Assembly: GCF_000350225.1 (NCBI RefSeq)
Contig: NW_005179203.1
Coordinates: 316,443 to 380,442 of the forward strand
Direction: 5' to 3'
Origin: Chondrus crispus
Taxonomy: Eukaryota > Rhodophyta > Florideophyceae > Gigartinales > Gigartinaceae
DNA length: 64,000 bases
Shown: one piece after another, positions 45,395 to 54,525 of the stretch
Numbering within the stretch: position 1 is the stretch's first letter
Layout of the letters: each line of letters begins with the position of its first letter
Made by a program: the position numbers and the translations under genes
Notes under the pieces: generated by a model
What the model was told of the DNA's origin: nothing
Seen by the model: the letters and a program-made list of their open reading frames with translations, nothing else
Database searches by the model: none

Positions 45395-45538
45395 TGTCTT
45401 GAGGGGATTCTCATCAGTGCAATCAACGGTACGGCCGATGGGTTCGGACTCACCAGTGAGGGGGGAGTTGTCCACCTTCAGCTGCTGATTTTCTGTCAGA
45501 CGAATATCGGCTGGGAGTTTATCTCCCAATTTGACTTG
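45395..45538 (-). pseudogene. P2C-type P-ATPase alpha-subunit fragment
   Basis: About 47 codons: [20 protein letters not shown], then [23 protein letters not shown]. The LTGESEP motif and the NPL ending are characteristic of the actuator domain of Na+/K+ (P2C) ATPases. Both ends are abrupt: the left end joins the right terminal repeat at 45540 and the other continues into unrelated sequence after 45395. It is one exon-sized piece, best read as a captured fragment. Confidence 0.75.
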
Positions 45539-45539
45539 G

Positions 45540-45962
45540 GCTTGGAGTTGGCGACGCGGGGGGGGTGGACGTGACCATACGGGTCATCGTAGTGGGTCGG
45601 GGAGGCTTGAGGTGGGCCACAATCGCCAACTTCGAGCAAGTCCAGACAGAATTTAGGATTAAATTCTGTCGGCAGATTGTGAACAGGTATCAACTTTTTA
45701 TATAACATAAATTGTACTGCAATTTCTAAGTAAAATTGTATGATATTTTTTTGATTTGGCCTATACAGAACCCCCCATCCCCCAGATTTAGAGAGTACAT
45801 GTTGGACGATAACTTCTAAACTATTTTGGTTTGTCTACTTCTGTTTTCCGCATATCACTACTACTGCTCTAAACTTTACAACCATATAAAAATATCTGGA
45901 ATCCGAAGGGGTGCCCCTGGTACTGTTTGGTATCCCAAATTCTGGTTATCACCAAACCAGTG
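45540..45962. repeat. Right terminal inverted repeat
   Basis: Complement of the left repeat (36686-37106). Its outer end ...CCAGTG abuts gypsy RT sequence at 45963. Confidence 0.85.
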
Positions 45963-46050
45963 TTCAAAGGGCATGACTTCAAACTTATACGTCCCGTAGC
46001 GACAGACGAAAGTAGTCATTTCTTTGCAATGTACGGCCTGTATCGGAGTT
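45963..46050 (-). pseudogene. pol: Ty3/gypsy RT fragment upstream of the TIR insertion
   Basis: About 28 codons, MTTFVCRYGTYKFEVMPF, which is the RT stretch directly preceding FGLMNAPSTFQ on the other side of the insertion. Upstream of it the sequence is Helitron helicase, so the rest of this gypsy element (gag, protease, RT start) is missing. Confidence 0.75.
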
Positions 46051-47130
46051 TGTGGAGAAGTTGCAAGTGCTTTCGGAAGATACGGGAATGGGAATCTTGA
46101 ACACGGAATGAGCTGTGCGCCCACCATCGAGCAACACTGCAGCAACAGCAGACGTAGCGACAGCGATGATTCGCTTACCGCGCGCACAAGGGAAGTCTTG
46201 AATGGCGTTGAGCACGAATGTTTTGCCTGTTCCGCCCGGAGCATCGAGGAAGAAGAGACGGCCACTTTGTGTTGGCATAGAAGGTCCGGCAACGGCGCTT
46301 TAGGATCCCTCAACCAATGAAGAGACGGATACGCCTGGAAGCATAGAGCCTACTATTTCGTTAAAGGCATGGCGCTGATTTGTGTTTAACAGCGGCAACG
46401 ATGTCTGTAGTCGCTATTCGCACTGCTGCGCTTGTGCTTCGGGTGTCTGGATCTCGTTTGGCTGTTCCAAAGCGGGCAGGCTGTCATCGGAGAGTGGGAG
46501 TCCGAAGTGTGCGATCATCCAGTCGGAATGCACGGTCTGAAGGGCCTCCTTTACCTCTCGAAGCACGTAAGATGTAGCGTGGTGACCATCGCGAAGCTGC
46601 TGTCTTCGAATGGGTTGTCCGCGTGCGCGATTGCGAATATCGGTGAGAAACATGTGCAGGTGGTCGTTCCAGAGCGAGAGAGGATCCGAAGGTTGGCAAT
46701 GTGCCAGAATCGTAGCGAACAGATGATAAAGGGGAACGAAGCTTGACCGGAATGAATCTCGGATGGCGTGCCACTCGGCATCGTCGGCCCTAATCTACGA
46801 CCAGCTTGGATCGCATGTCATGTTGAGGGAGATGTCCGGGTAGCCAATTTGGTTGGATATAGCAATGATGACGTGCATCTGCTGCCTCATGTAGCGGTCA
46901 CACCCGATGTGCGTAGAAGGGAGAATGAGCAGCCGTTCCGCACGCACGGCTTCGGCTTCATCTTCTGCACGACCGTAGTCTCCTAGGCTGTCGCGCAGTG
47001 AAGTGTAGTCCGCCGCTCGAAGCTGCGTAGGGTTGTGGCGCCGATACAAAAGCCTTTCTGCCTCCACTTCGCAGAACTGGTCAACCAAATAGTTCTGAAG
47101 GAGTCTTGCTGCTTGTCAGATTGTGCCGAA
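46045..47130 (-). pseudogene. Helitron Rep/helicase remnant, several frames
   Basis: Reading the minus strand from 47130: RLLQNYLVDQFCEVEAERL, LILPSTHIGCDRYMRQQM and PDISLNMTCDPSW (end of the Helitron_like_N/Rep region). After a shift comes FVPLYHLFATILAHCQPSDP and LWNDHLHMFLTDIRNRA. Then the PIF1 helicase with FFLDAPGGTGKTF (Walker A) and AVLLDGGRTAHSVFKIP. Stops and shifts separate the blocks. The helicase breaks off after ESTCNF near 46050 where gypsy RT begins. The family is certain from motif order; the copy is dead. The 3' hairpin end of a Helitron was not found. Confidence 0.8.
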
Positions 47131-47800
47131 CTGGCCTGCTCTTTCGAAGAGATGCCATCAGTAGTACATCGTCGGAATATTCTTGGTGCGTCAGTCGTCT
47201 TGAAAACTGGAGAATCGAAGCTCTGGATACCATACATCTCTACCGTTCTGGAACAAAAGCACGTAACTCTATGGATCTTCTGCACGATGATTGACTGAAA
47301 TCGGATTAGGCACTTCGTTCCCGTTACTTTTCAGAGTCTCCCGCCTCCGCACGACGATATTCTTCGCCCACTCTCTCCGTCTTCAATTCCAGGGATGAAG
47401 TCTTGTTCCAGAAGGGACCCAAAAAGCAAGGTACCGATATCAAGCTTCAATATCGATAACTATGGACAATTGGAGAAATTGGAACTAATATAGGGACCTC
47501 CACACATAGTGCTTTGCTAGCACCTGATATGGATTACCACTTATTATCTTAGCCACAAGACTGCTTGAATTGAAAAACACACACGAAAAAAGGAACGCAA
47601 CAATAAACCAAAACATAATCGACACCGTCGAACTCGAGAGAGAGTCACTTGTTGATAACCGAAACCCCCCCACCGTAGAGCTACACCGATCTGTTTGTAT
47701 CGCAGTGAAGGGTAATTGCAATCGATCACCCCTCCCGACTGCCCATGCCCCGAGTACCGGCGATTTTTGTAGTATAATGACCGGCGCGAGCGCGCGGAGG
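47131..47800. other. Unassigned interval
   Basis: 47131-47290 may still be Helitron-derived. From 47300 to 47800 no domain or repeat was recognised; composition changes from AT-rich to GC-rich here. Confidence 0.4.
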
Positions 47801-48432
47801 TCACCGGACGGCCGTGTACGGTATACACGTGGGCGGTTGTGCCCACGTGTAGCAACCGCGCGCGCGTGCCGAGCGGTCGTAATCTGGCGTACGTGTACAG
47901 TAGTGCACGTGTCGGCCAAGCGGTAATCTGCTAGTATTACGCGTGTACGCTAGCACACGTGGCATCCGTGCGGTAGTCTGTAAACAGCGCGTGTGCACAG
48001 TAGTACACACGTGTAGCTGCAGCGTCCGCGCGGTAATTAGGAATTGAGGCGCTAGTTTTTTAATGGCGTACAGTACCTGGTACGCACTAAGCGGCAGGTA
48101 CTGTATACTGGGACAGGTGTCCGAGGCGTCCCTCTGAGGGGTTAAGACCTGACACCCGTCCCCACCAGTAAACTGGGGCAAGCTCGCCCCCGTCCCTTTC
48201 GCGCCTATATACGTCCGTTTCGGTTGTCTATCGCGCGCGCTGGCTTCTAACCCGTTACTGGTCGCTCCCGTTCGCGCACCACCGGGCGACTGCGCGTAAC
48301 CGGCCAGTGAGCCACTCCCTTTTCGCGGGCTCGTCCGATCGGTTCAATTAGCGTGTCGCGTCCGCGCCGCGTGCTCCCTCGCTATAGCCTCCGCCTCTCA
48401 CCCAACACAGGGCGGAGAGGAGTTATCCCACA
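47800..48432 (+). repeat. Candidate 5' LTR of the plus-strand gypsy element (left end not fixed)
   Basis: Rich in ACACGTG/CACGTGT words (about 47826-48020), with a TATA box CTATATACG at 48205. The right end is placed at CCCACA (48432), three bases before TGGTACTC. The left end cannot be set because no partner LTR lies in the window. The CACGTG richness is shared with the other gypsy LTRs here. Confidence 0.45.
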
Positions 48433-48460
48433 TTTTGGTACTCTTGTGCAGGGATAACTC
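48420..48460 (+). promoter_or_regulatory. Primer-binding site in a hairpin loop
   Basis: TGGTACTCTTGTGCAGGG at 48436-48453 has the TGG start expected of a tRNA primer site. It is enclosed by a perfect 10-bp stem: GAGTTATCCC (48420-48429) and GGGATAACTC (48451-48460). Confidence 0.5.
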
Positions 48461-48560
48461 TAAAGGTTGAGCCGCACGCGTAGTCGCTCGATCGCGTGCA
48501 GAACCGTACGGACGGAAAAGGTTGAGAAATCACCGCGTCGATCGCGAAGCGTATTCGACG

Positions 48561-51047
48561 ATGAACCGACCGGAAGAAGGGGGAGACTCCGCCTCCGGGC
48601 GTCTGAGCACCCGCAGTGGCAGTGGCGCTCCGCGCCCCCGGGTGGAGAACCCGGAAGCCCTTCTGCGACCGCCACCGCGACCGGGCCGCACGCAAGCGTC
48701 CGCATCGGATGGTACGCCGGCCGTGTCGGCAGGCACTGAGAATCGCGTTCAATGGATGGTCGACGCGATTCAGCCGCGCATCCAGGCCTGGGTCGAGGAG
48801 TTCCTCGCTACGGAACTCCCCCAGGTAGCGCGCGTATGCCTCGACCGAACGGTGCCCGCGCTCGTGGACGCGCACGTACGCAGCGTGATACCACCGCTTT
48901 TGGAAGAACTTCTACCCGCTCAAGTCCAATGCGAGGTGGTGACCGCGCTCACCACCGTGGATGAAGAATCCCCGTCCGGTACGGCTCTAAAGCGAGCGAT
49001 CAGCTCCGCCGTGGCCAATCGTCTGGCCACGACCTTCGCCGGAGCAGGAGTCGACGCACGCGCGCAGCGCGACTCAACCGCACCGGAATCTACGCTAACG
49101 CACGCTGAACCGATCGGCGCCGCACCCGGGATCGGTACAATGGCCCCTCACCCGGAGGGTAAGACCATTTACCTCCCACCAATTTATGGTGCTACAGGAG
49201 GGCCCACAGAAAATGGCCCTCCCGTACTCGCCGATACGGCTGGCCCCCGCGGGACAGAAAACCGCCTGGGGCGCGTCGCGACAGAAACGCGACAGCCGTA
49301 TCGGTCGAGCAGAAGAAACGCACCCGGCGCTCAAGGCTACACCTCGGAGGGTACAGAAAACCCCTCCGAGGAAGAAGACACAAGACGTCGCCACAGGGCG
49401 ACGCGCAAGAACCGCGACGGACGCTACGCGCGATACCGCGATGCCGGAGGGGTCGGTTACCCCTCCGATGATAACCGCAAAGGACGCTATACGCGATACC
49501 GCGATGCCGGAGGAAGTGGATACCCCTCCGATGACGAGGACACCGAGTCGGACGGATCGCGCAGAAGCGACCGCAGAGGCCGCAATGCGCGCGACCGACG
49601 TCGGTTCCGGCGAGAAGACTCCGACCTGGACGGCTACAGTAGCCCCGGCGGAGAAGGAGACCGCCATCGCAGGGGAAGAGACCGCCGGTCTGCCCCGAGG
49701 CGGGATCTGAACCGGTTGCCGGTGATCAGGCCGCTGAACGACCTGTTCACCAAGGCCGTCGACTACCGCACGTATAGGCTGGAAATTCGCAGCCCGCGCT
49801 ACGACGCGAGTACCGCGCGGCGAGTTAACCGTTATCGGAAGAAGTTGGACGTCCAGCTGAAAACCCATACGTTCGGTGGTCAAGATGCAATCGCGGTGCT
49901 AGGATTTCTCGCGCGCTGCAAGATGGCCGGCGACCACAATGGGGTCAGCGAAGGCGCGGCCGTCTGGTGTTTCCAGTTCTATTTGACTGGGCAGGCTCAC
50001 GCCTTGCTCCAGTCCAAACTACACGGGAACACCATGGCGGTCGATGCGGAGCAGCGCGAGATGCTCGAAACCTACGCGGAAGTCGTTAACTTTTCATTAC
50101 GCACGTATGCGAAGGACGAAGTTATTTCCGAAGCGGTCGGTGATGTCACCTCCTTCCGTCAGAGCTCAAATACGACGGAGGAGGTGTACAGTAACCAGTT
50201 GTGGGACAAGGCGTTGCGCTGCGGAACCGTATTTTCAGACAGGCGCTTGAAGTCCCTTTTCGTTGAGGGACTTCTGCCAGCGACGTGCGCGCAGGTGCGG
50301 AATTATCTCGCTACGCATCCGGGCGTGGACTACCAAGCGGTGGCACGCTACGCGCAAGCGATAAGCGAGACGCACCGCTCGGCTCGAAGACAGGCGACCT
50401 CGCTCGCGTCGCCTCAAGCACCGTCCGATTCGGTGAGAAGATTCACGCGCAACGCGCGGACAAGGCCCGTGCTGTCGGTCGAGTCCCTATCGGAACTCCC
50501 GACAGCGCGCGGAACCGAAACGGAGGAGACACTGGCGGTGACGGACCAGTCGGTTACGCAGAGCTCGCTTAGCTCGCCGCCGACTAGCTACCATCCGTCG
50601 CCGGCCTCGTCCCCGGCGGGCGCACCGATGGCGCCCGCCCAACAAGGTGACGCGCGCGCATATCCATACGGAAGGCCAGTACAGAACCAGCGGGTCCGGT
50701 TCTTCAACCAAGGATTACCTGGTCCCCCGCCGTGTTGGTTCTGTCTGGACCTGACCCACCGCCAGGAGCAATGTCCTTTGGTGGCGGATAGCGCGCTGCG
50801 TTCGAAGCTTTTGCAGGCCCGCGAGGCCAATTATCAAAAGCTTCGGATCCGTCAAGGTCTCCGCCCGGGTTCGCCGTTCGAGCGTCAACCGCCGACCGCG
50901 TGGCGAAATTCGCGTGCGCGGGCTCCCACGGGCATCAACGTGGTCGAGCCGCGCGAGACCGTCCAATCGGAAGAACCCGCGTTACCGCTGACGGACGAGG
51001 GGCCCGAGGACCTTGAGTTGACGGGGGAAGCCGGGGAGGACGCGTAG
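48561..51047 (+). CDS. gag: Ty3/gypsy Gag, plus-strand element (pol absent)
   Basis: ATG 48561 (MNRPEEGGDS); the frame is open a little further upstream without ATG. Residues 60-180 are helical. Residues 280-360 are very basic and hold a 21-residue tandem repeat (GRYARYRDAGG.GYPSDD; DNA period 63 bp at 49419 and 49482). The capsid-like region starts at VDYRTYRLEIRSP, the motif shared with the other two Gags. A zinc knuckle CWFCLDLTHRQEQC lies near residue 745. The stop is at 51047; AATAAA follows at 51080. The large minus-strand gypsy element begins 45 bases later, so the expected pol is cut off or lost. Confidence 0.88.
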   Translation: MNRPEEGGDSASGRLSTRSGSGAPRPRVENPEALLRPPPRPGRTQASASDGTPAVSAGTENRVQWMVDAIQPRIQAWVEEFLATELPQVARVCLDRTVPALVDAHVRSVIPPLLEELLPAQVQCEVVTALTTVDEESPSGTALKRAISSAVANRLATTFAGAGVDARAQRDSTAPESTLTHAEPIGAAPGIGTMAPHPEGKTIYLPPIYGATGGPTENGPPVLADTAGPRGTENRLGRVATETRQPYRSSRRNAPGAQGYTSEGTENPSEEEDTRRRHRATRKNRDGRYARYRDAGGVGYPSDDNRKGRYTRYRDAGGSGYPSDDEDTESDGSRRSDRRGRNARDRRRFRREDSDLDGYSSPGGEGDRHRRGRDRRSAPRRDLNRLPVIRPLNDLFTKAVDYRTYRLEIRSPRYDASTARRVNRYRKKLDVQLKTHTFGGQDAIAVLGFLARCKMAGDHNGVSEGAAVWCFQFYLTGQAHALLQSKLHGNTMAVDAEQREMLETYAEVVNFSLRTYAKDEVISEAVGDVTSFRQSSNTTEEVYSNQLWDKALRCGTVFSDRRLKSLFVEGLLPATCAQVRNYLATHPGVDYQAVARYAQAISETHRSARRQATSLASPQAPSDSVRRFTRNARTRPVLSVESLSELPTARGTETEETLAVTDQSVTQSSLSSPPTSYHPSPASSPAGAPMAPAQQGDARAYPYGRPVQNQRVRFFNQGLPGPPPCWFCLDLTHRQEQCPLVADSALRSKLLQAREANYQKLRIRQGLRPGSPFERQPPTAWRNSRARAPTGINVVEPRETVQSEEPALPLTDEGPEDLELTGEAGEDA

Positions 51048-51093
51048 AGGCGTCGACGATCCTCCCCGTGCCAAGCCTCAATAAACAAGGCAC

Positions 51094-51730
51094 TGTAGCA
51101 TAAACACCCCCAAACGGCGGGGGTGTATGCACGCAGTTCAGTAGCAGACTCCGGATCGGCGGAAGACGGAACACACGCAAAGGGAAAGGACACGGGTCCT
51201 GGTAGCGTGGTAGAGCGGGAAGGGTGGCAGGCGCGAGTGATTGCGCAGCGGGGCGGATCGACGCCTCAACGCCCCGGAGCGACACTGGGTAGCGGGCCAG
51301 TGTCGACGGGCGGAGGCGGATCGCTGCACGCGCGCGCACTGTAGCGCCTGCACCCCGCGTCGGTTCCCTTACCTAAACGAGACGCGAGAGCGGACTCGTG
51401 TTTTAGGTTAAGCGGTGGGTTGTCGACCAAGGCGGAAGGTCGTGGACAAGCCCGTGATTGTCCCTTTCCTCCGCCGTCGGTCGCTCCCTTATTTAATGTA
51501 CAAGTGTTCGGTTATCATACCAGACTACAGTATCATGCTACCGTAGCCGGCGTGAGTCGTCGCGCGCGGTGGCTCTGTCAGCTATCGAGCTGACAGTACA
51601 CGTGTGTGCCACGTGTGTGTGCGCACGCCCTGCACACGTGTGGTACACGTGTGGGCTCGTGTGGGCTGTAAGGTTCGTGCCTTACAGCCCCTGATCTAAA
51701 CCTAATCGAATCGACGGCGCATATACCACA
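51094..51730 (-). repeat. 3' LTR of the large gypsy element
   Basis: Plus-strand ends TGTAGCATAAAC and GCATATACCACA. Contains repeated CACGTGTG words at about 51599-51652. Same length as the other LTR. Differences seen: GTGATTG/GTGCTTG, GGCGTGAG/GGCGCGAG, GGTTCG/GGTCCG. Confidence 0.92.
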
Positions 51731-51765
51731 GGGCCCCCTCCTCAAGAGTGAACGTCCGCGTTCAC
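51731..51765 (-). promoter_or_regulatory. Polypurine tract with hairpin, copy at 3' LTR
   Basis: On the minus strand GAGGAGGGGGCCC directly precedes the LTR start TGTGG. The upstream part GTGAACGCGGACGTTCAC can fold on itself. A 34/35 match lies at 55493-55527 at the end of pol. Confidence 0.75.
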
Positions 51766-51933
51766 CCTGCTTGAGGAGGCCACCCGTGTGGTCCCATTGC
51801 GTCCAGAGTCTCGCTGCTCCCCCGCGTTCCTTCCGATCACGCCTTCCTTTTCGCCGGTTTCTGTCTCGCGTGCGGCCATCGGGCGCGCACTTGGCACCTT
51901 TTTCGACCCTCAGGATTGGGACACCGTCTCGGC

Positions 51934-54033
51934 ATGTCCCCATCACCAACGCTGAAGCCGTCCTCGCCGCCGCTGGCGGGCGTCGCTGTGTCGGCTCGAG
52001 AAGCCGCTGGGGAAGCGCCGTCGCTTCCTGCTTCGAGCGCGCCCCTTATCGACGGGTGTGTTGCAACGCCGACGCCAACCTCCCCCTTTCAGAGGACACG
52101 CCCGTCGAGGGAGTCCACGCTATCCGAGGAGTTGGCGAGTGCCCCTAGTCGCGTCGTCGACGAGCAGCATGACGGCGGGTCGCGAGCACCTCGCCCCGTT
52201 GGTGCTGAGAGGGCTGTCGGCCCCGCCGCTGGGGGATCTTCTCGAACTGATGTCCCGTCCCTTGTTGGCTCCAGCACGAGAGCGACCGAGTTCGATGTCC
52301 CCAGTACGACGCGCTGGTTTGGCGTACCGCTTTTGCGATCTACTCCGCTGCCACTCGGTGATCTCCGGTATCCGTGGGCACGCTACGCTCGCGTGGGCGT
52401 AACGGTTGGCGAGATCTTGGCGAGCCCGGTCTTGCGCCCTGATCTGTCCCGCATCCGCAAGATCAGCGAGGCCGGCCTCGCTGATCAATCCGCGCTGGCC
52501 CTCAGCCGTCTTCTTGCCGAAGGAGACGGCGTGGCTTACCAAATCCCCGACCCAATACAGGGTGATCGCACCTTCGCGTTTGGCCTGGAAGAGGTTCTAT
52601 ACGTCGATCGTATGGCGGCCTACTTGTCCGGATTCAACCCGGACATTCCGCCCCGTTTTATCTTGGCCGAGATCCCGGGGCTCTACGTGTATCCCCGTCC
52701 GTACGCGTACACGAAGCCCCGGGTGGCCCTTCAGAAGTCCGCGGCGACGCTGATGCGCCTTCACGGCATTGCCGTGGCCCATCGGGACTGGTCCGTTTAT
52801 CGGCGCTCCTCGGAAGAAGACGGTCGCGTCTTCCCGTCGGCCTGCTTTGAGCACGGGCTTTCGCCCGGGGACTTCCCCTCGCTGCCTCGTCAGGTTCGCG
52901 AGACCTTTCCTTCTCTAGGTATTCATCCGCTCCTGCCTTACGTTCTCAAGCACTTCGGGTATGCGGCCATCGACCCCGGTCACCCCGCCCGCGCTCCGTT
53001 GAGCGACAGCTGTGCCAAGGAGTGGGCGTGGTCCATCGGGAGCGCCTTTATGGCCGAAGCAAGTGTGCACGGCCGCGTGTTTCTTCAGTCTGGTGAGACC
53101 GTATCGTACCTGGCGCGACTCGCTCCCGACTTGCCTATTGTCCCGCCACATCTGCTCGAGCGCGGCCTTTCACAGATTTCCTGGACGCTCCGGGGCGTCG
53201 TTTCGTTGATGACACGGGCGGACGAAGTGAGTGAGCGTCATCACCACTACTGGCCGGATTTCGCTACGGGCGTACGTTGCGCGTACCTCGTGTACCACGC
53301 AAGGACGGACACGTTCGCTTCTCGCCCGGCGGCGACTCCGGAGTCAGCCGGACCGAGAGGGAGGCGGGGTGGTGTCGGCTCAGGGTCCCGGCGGAACCGC
53401 CGCAAGCGGTATCGGGACCTGGATGCCGTCCCTTTCACTCCCGCCATGGTAGGTGTCGACCCGTTTCGTTCCACTCCGCCCCGTGAGGCAGAAGAGCAAC
53501 CGGTGATACCCGTCGCCTCGCCGGCGATCCTCCCCATGCCTCCGCTAGCTCCCCCCTCCGAGGACGTGACCCCTGGGGTGGCGGTTCGGGACCTTCCTCT
53601 TTCGCGGGAGGACATCACCTCCGTGCCCGAACTTGCGCAGGCTTTGGGACCCGCCGGTGACCGGGCGTGGACCGTGGGTAGCCTCTTATCGACGATGGCG
53701 AGCTGGTTCCTCGCACGGACTAATGAGGCTCGTCGCCTCAACGGGGAGCGCGACTCGCTCTCCCTCTCGGTCCGACGGTTGCAGGGCGAAAACGACTCCG
53801 CGCGGGGCGCTTCCCGTCTTCAGGCTAGCGCGTACGAACGCGCTGTCGCAGATCGAGATCGCTATCGACAGGAGCGGGACAGCCTTCGTGCCATCCAAGC
53901 GTCCGCGGCCCGTGAAGTCGTCTTACAGCCACCTCGCCGACCCGACCCGTATGCCGACCCGACGGCCGTCCCCCTGACGTCGTACGGGTCAGGGGCGCCC
54001 GCAGCTCCTGTACGAGGAGGCGGTTCATACTAG
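51934..54033 (+). CDS. Antisense ORF (700 codons) between pol and 3' LTR
   Basis: ATG 51934 (MSPSPTLKPS), stop at 54033, no interruption. It runs opposite to gag-pol. Residues 1-115 are Ser/Pro-rich. Residues 120-430 look globular (RWFGVPLLRSTPLPLGD; FILAEIPGLYVYPRPYAYTK; LGIHPLLPYVLKHFGYAAID). RGRRGGVGSGSRRNRRKRYR near residue 480 is a likely nuclear signal. Residues 600-665 form a heptad-like coiled coil (NEARRLNGERDSLSLSVRRLQGENDS...). No known domain was recognised. Large plant gypsy elements also carry extra or antisense ORFs of unknown role. It starts about 200 bp from the 3' LTR, which could act as its promoter. Confidence 0.7.
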   Translation: MSPSPTLKPSSPPLAGVAVSAREAAGEAPSLPASSAPLIDGCVATPTPTSPFQRTRPSRESTLSEELASAPSRVVDEQHDGGSRAPRPVGAERAVGPAAGGSSRTDVPSLVGSSTRATEFDVPSTTRWFGVPLLRSTPLPLGDLRYPWARYARVGVTVGEILASPVLRPDLSRIRKISEAGLADQSALALSRLLAEGDGVAYQIPDPIQGDRTFAFGLEEVLYVDRMAAYLSGFNPDIPPRFILAEIPGLYVYPRPYAYTKPRVALQKSAATLMRLHGIAVAHRDWSVYRRSSEEDGRVFPSACFEHGLSPGDFPSLPRQVRETFPSLGIHPLLPYVLKHFGYAAIDPGHPARAPLSDSCAKEWAWSIGSAFMAEASVHGRVFLQSGETVSYLARLAPDLPIVPPHLLERGLSQISWTLRGVVSLMTRADEVSERHHHYWPDFATGVRCAYLVYHARTDTFASRPAATPESAGPRGRRGGVGSGSRRNRRKRYRDLDAVPFTPAMVGVDPFRSTPPREAEEQPVIPVASPAILPMPPLAPPSEDVTPGVAVRDLPLSREDITSVPELAQALGPAGDRAWTVGSLLSTMASWFLARTNEARRLNGERDSLSLSVRRLQGENDSARGASRLQASAYERAVADRDRYRQERDSLRAIQASAAREVVLQPPRRPDPYADPTAVPLTSYGSGAPAAPVRGGGSY

Positions 54034-54326
54034 CGGGTCGCCATGCCTCCTCTCGAGGAGGGTGCGGCGGATACTCCGCGGAACTCTGATGTTCCGCGTT
54101 ATCCAGGGTACTGCCCGCCGGGGCATTTAGACCGTAGTCCTGATGGCACTCGTTGAGGTGGCATGGTTCCCCGGTCCGGGACCACTCGTCCCATTCCCTT
54201 CATAAAGAATGTTCGCATCTTTCGTTCTTGTTCCCTCCCGTCCGCGGGGAGCGCCGCGGACTTTTTCCGGCGCTCCTCGCGCTCCGGTTCCACCGAGGCA
54301 AGGTCCCACGAGCGTGTCATCTTCGT

Positions 54327-54525
54327 CGCGCCCCTTTGCCATCGGGGCGAGGGCAGAGCGCGCGGTATTCTTCTTGTCGTCGCGCCCCTCGCCATCGGGG
54401 CGAGGGCAGAGCGCGCGGTATTCTTCTTGTCGTCGCGCCCCTCGCCATCGGGGCGAGGGCAGAGCGCGCGGTATTCTTCTTGTCATCGCGCCCCTCGCCA
54501 TCGGGGCGAGGGCAGAGCGCGCTCG
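54327..54525. repeat. Four tandem 53-bp units
   Basis: GCCATCGGGGCGAGGGCAGA occurs at 54338, 54391, 54444 and 54497, exactly 53 bp apart; the units are nearly identical. GCCCCTCGCCATCGGGGCGAGG forms a small hairpin in each. Open frames here come from the repeat. Confidence 0.9.

Larger units (their letters stand above)
36686..45962. mobile_element. 9.28-kb TIR element carrying DDE transposase, ParB-like and DNA methyltransferase genes
   Basis: Ends CACTGGTTTGGTG...CCAGTG with inverted repeats of 421 bp (36686-37106) and 423 bp (45540-45962). Both ends sit inside what was one gypsy RT gene: ATGCCCTTT on one side and TTTGGATTGATG on the other. The 8 bases left (TCCAAAAA) and right (TTCAAAGG) match the expected undamaged TCCAAAGG at six and seven positions, so an 8-bp target duplication that decayed by G to A and C to T changes is likely. 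Cargo: DUF7869-type transposase (plus), ParB-like and N6/N4 methyltransferase (minus), and fragments of two host-like genes near the right end. An 8-bp duplication fits hAT or Zisupton/KDZ types; the superfamily is not settled. Confidence 0.8.

Noticed and set aside
36686..45962. The TIR element as a Maverick/Polinton or CACTA element
   Set aside because: No DNA polymerase B, packaging or capsid genes; ends are not AG...; the flanking duplication looks like 8 bp, not 6 or 3.
45876..46313. A 145-codon minus-strand frame as one gene
   Set aside because: It is a chance join of Helitron shadow, a short gypsy RT piece and terminal-repeat sequence.
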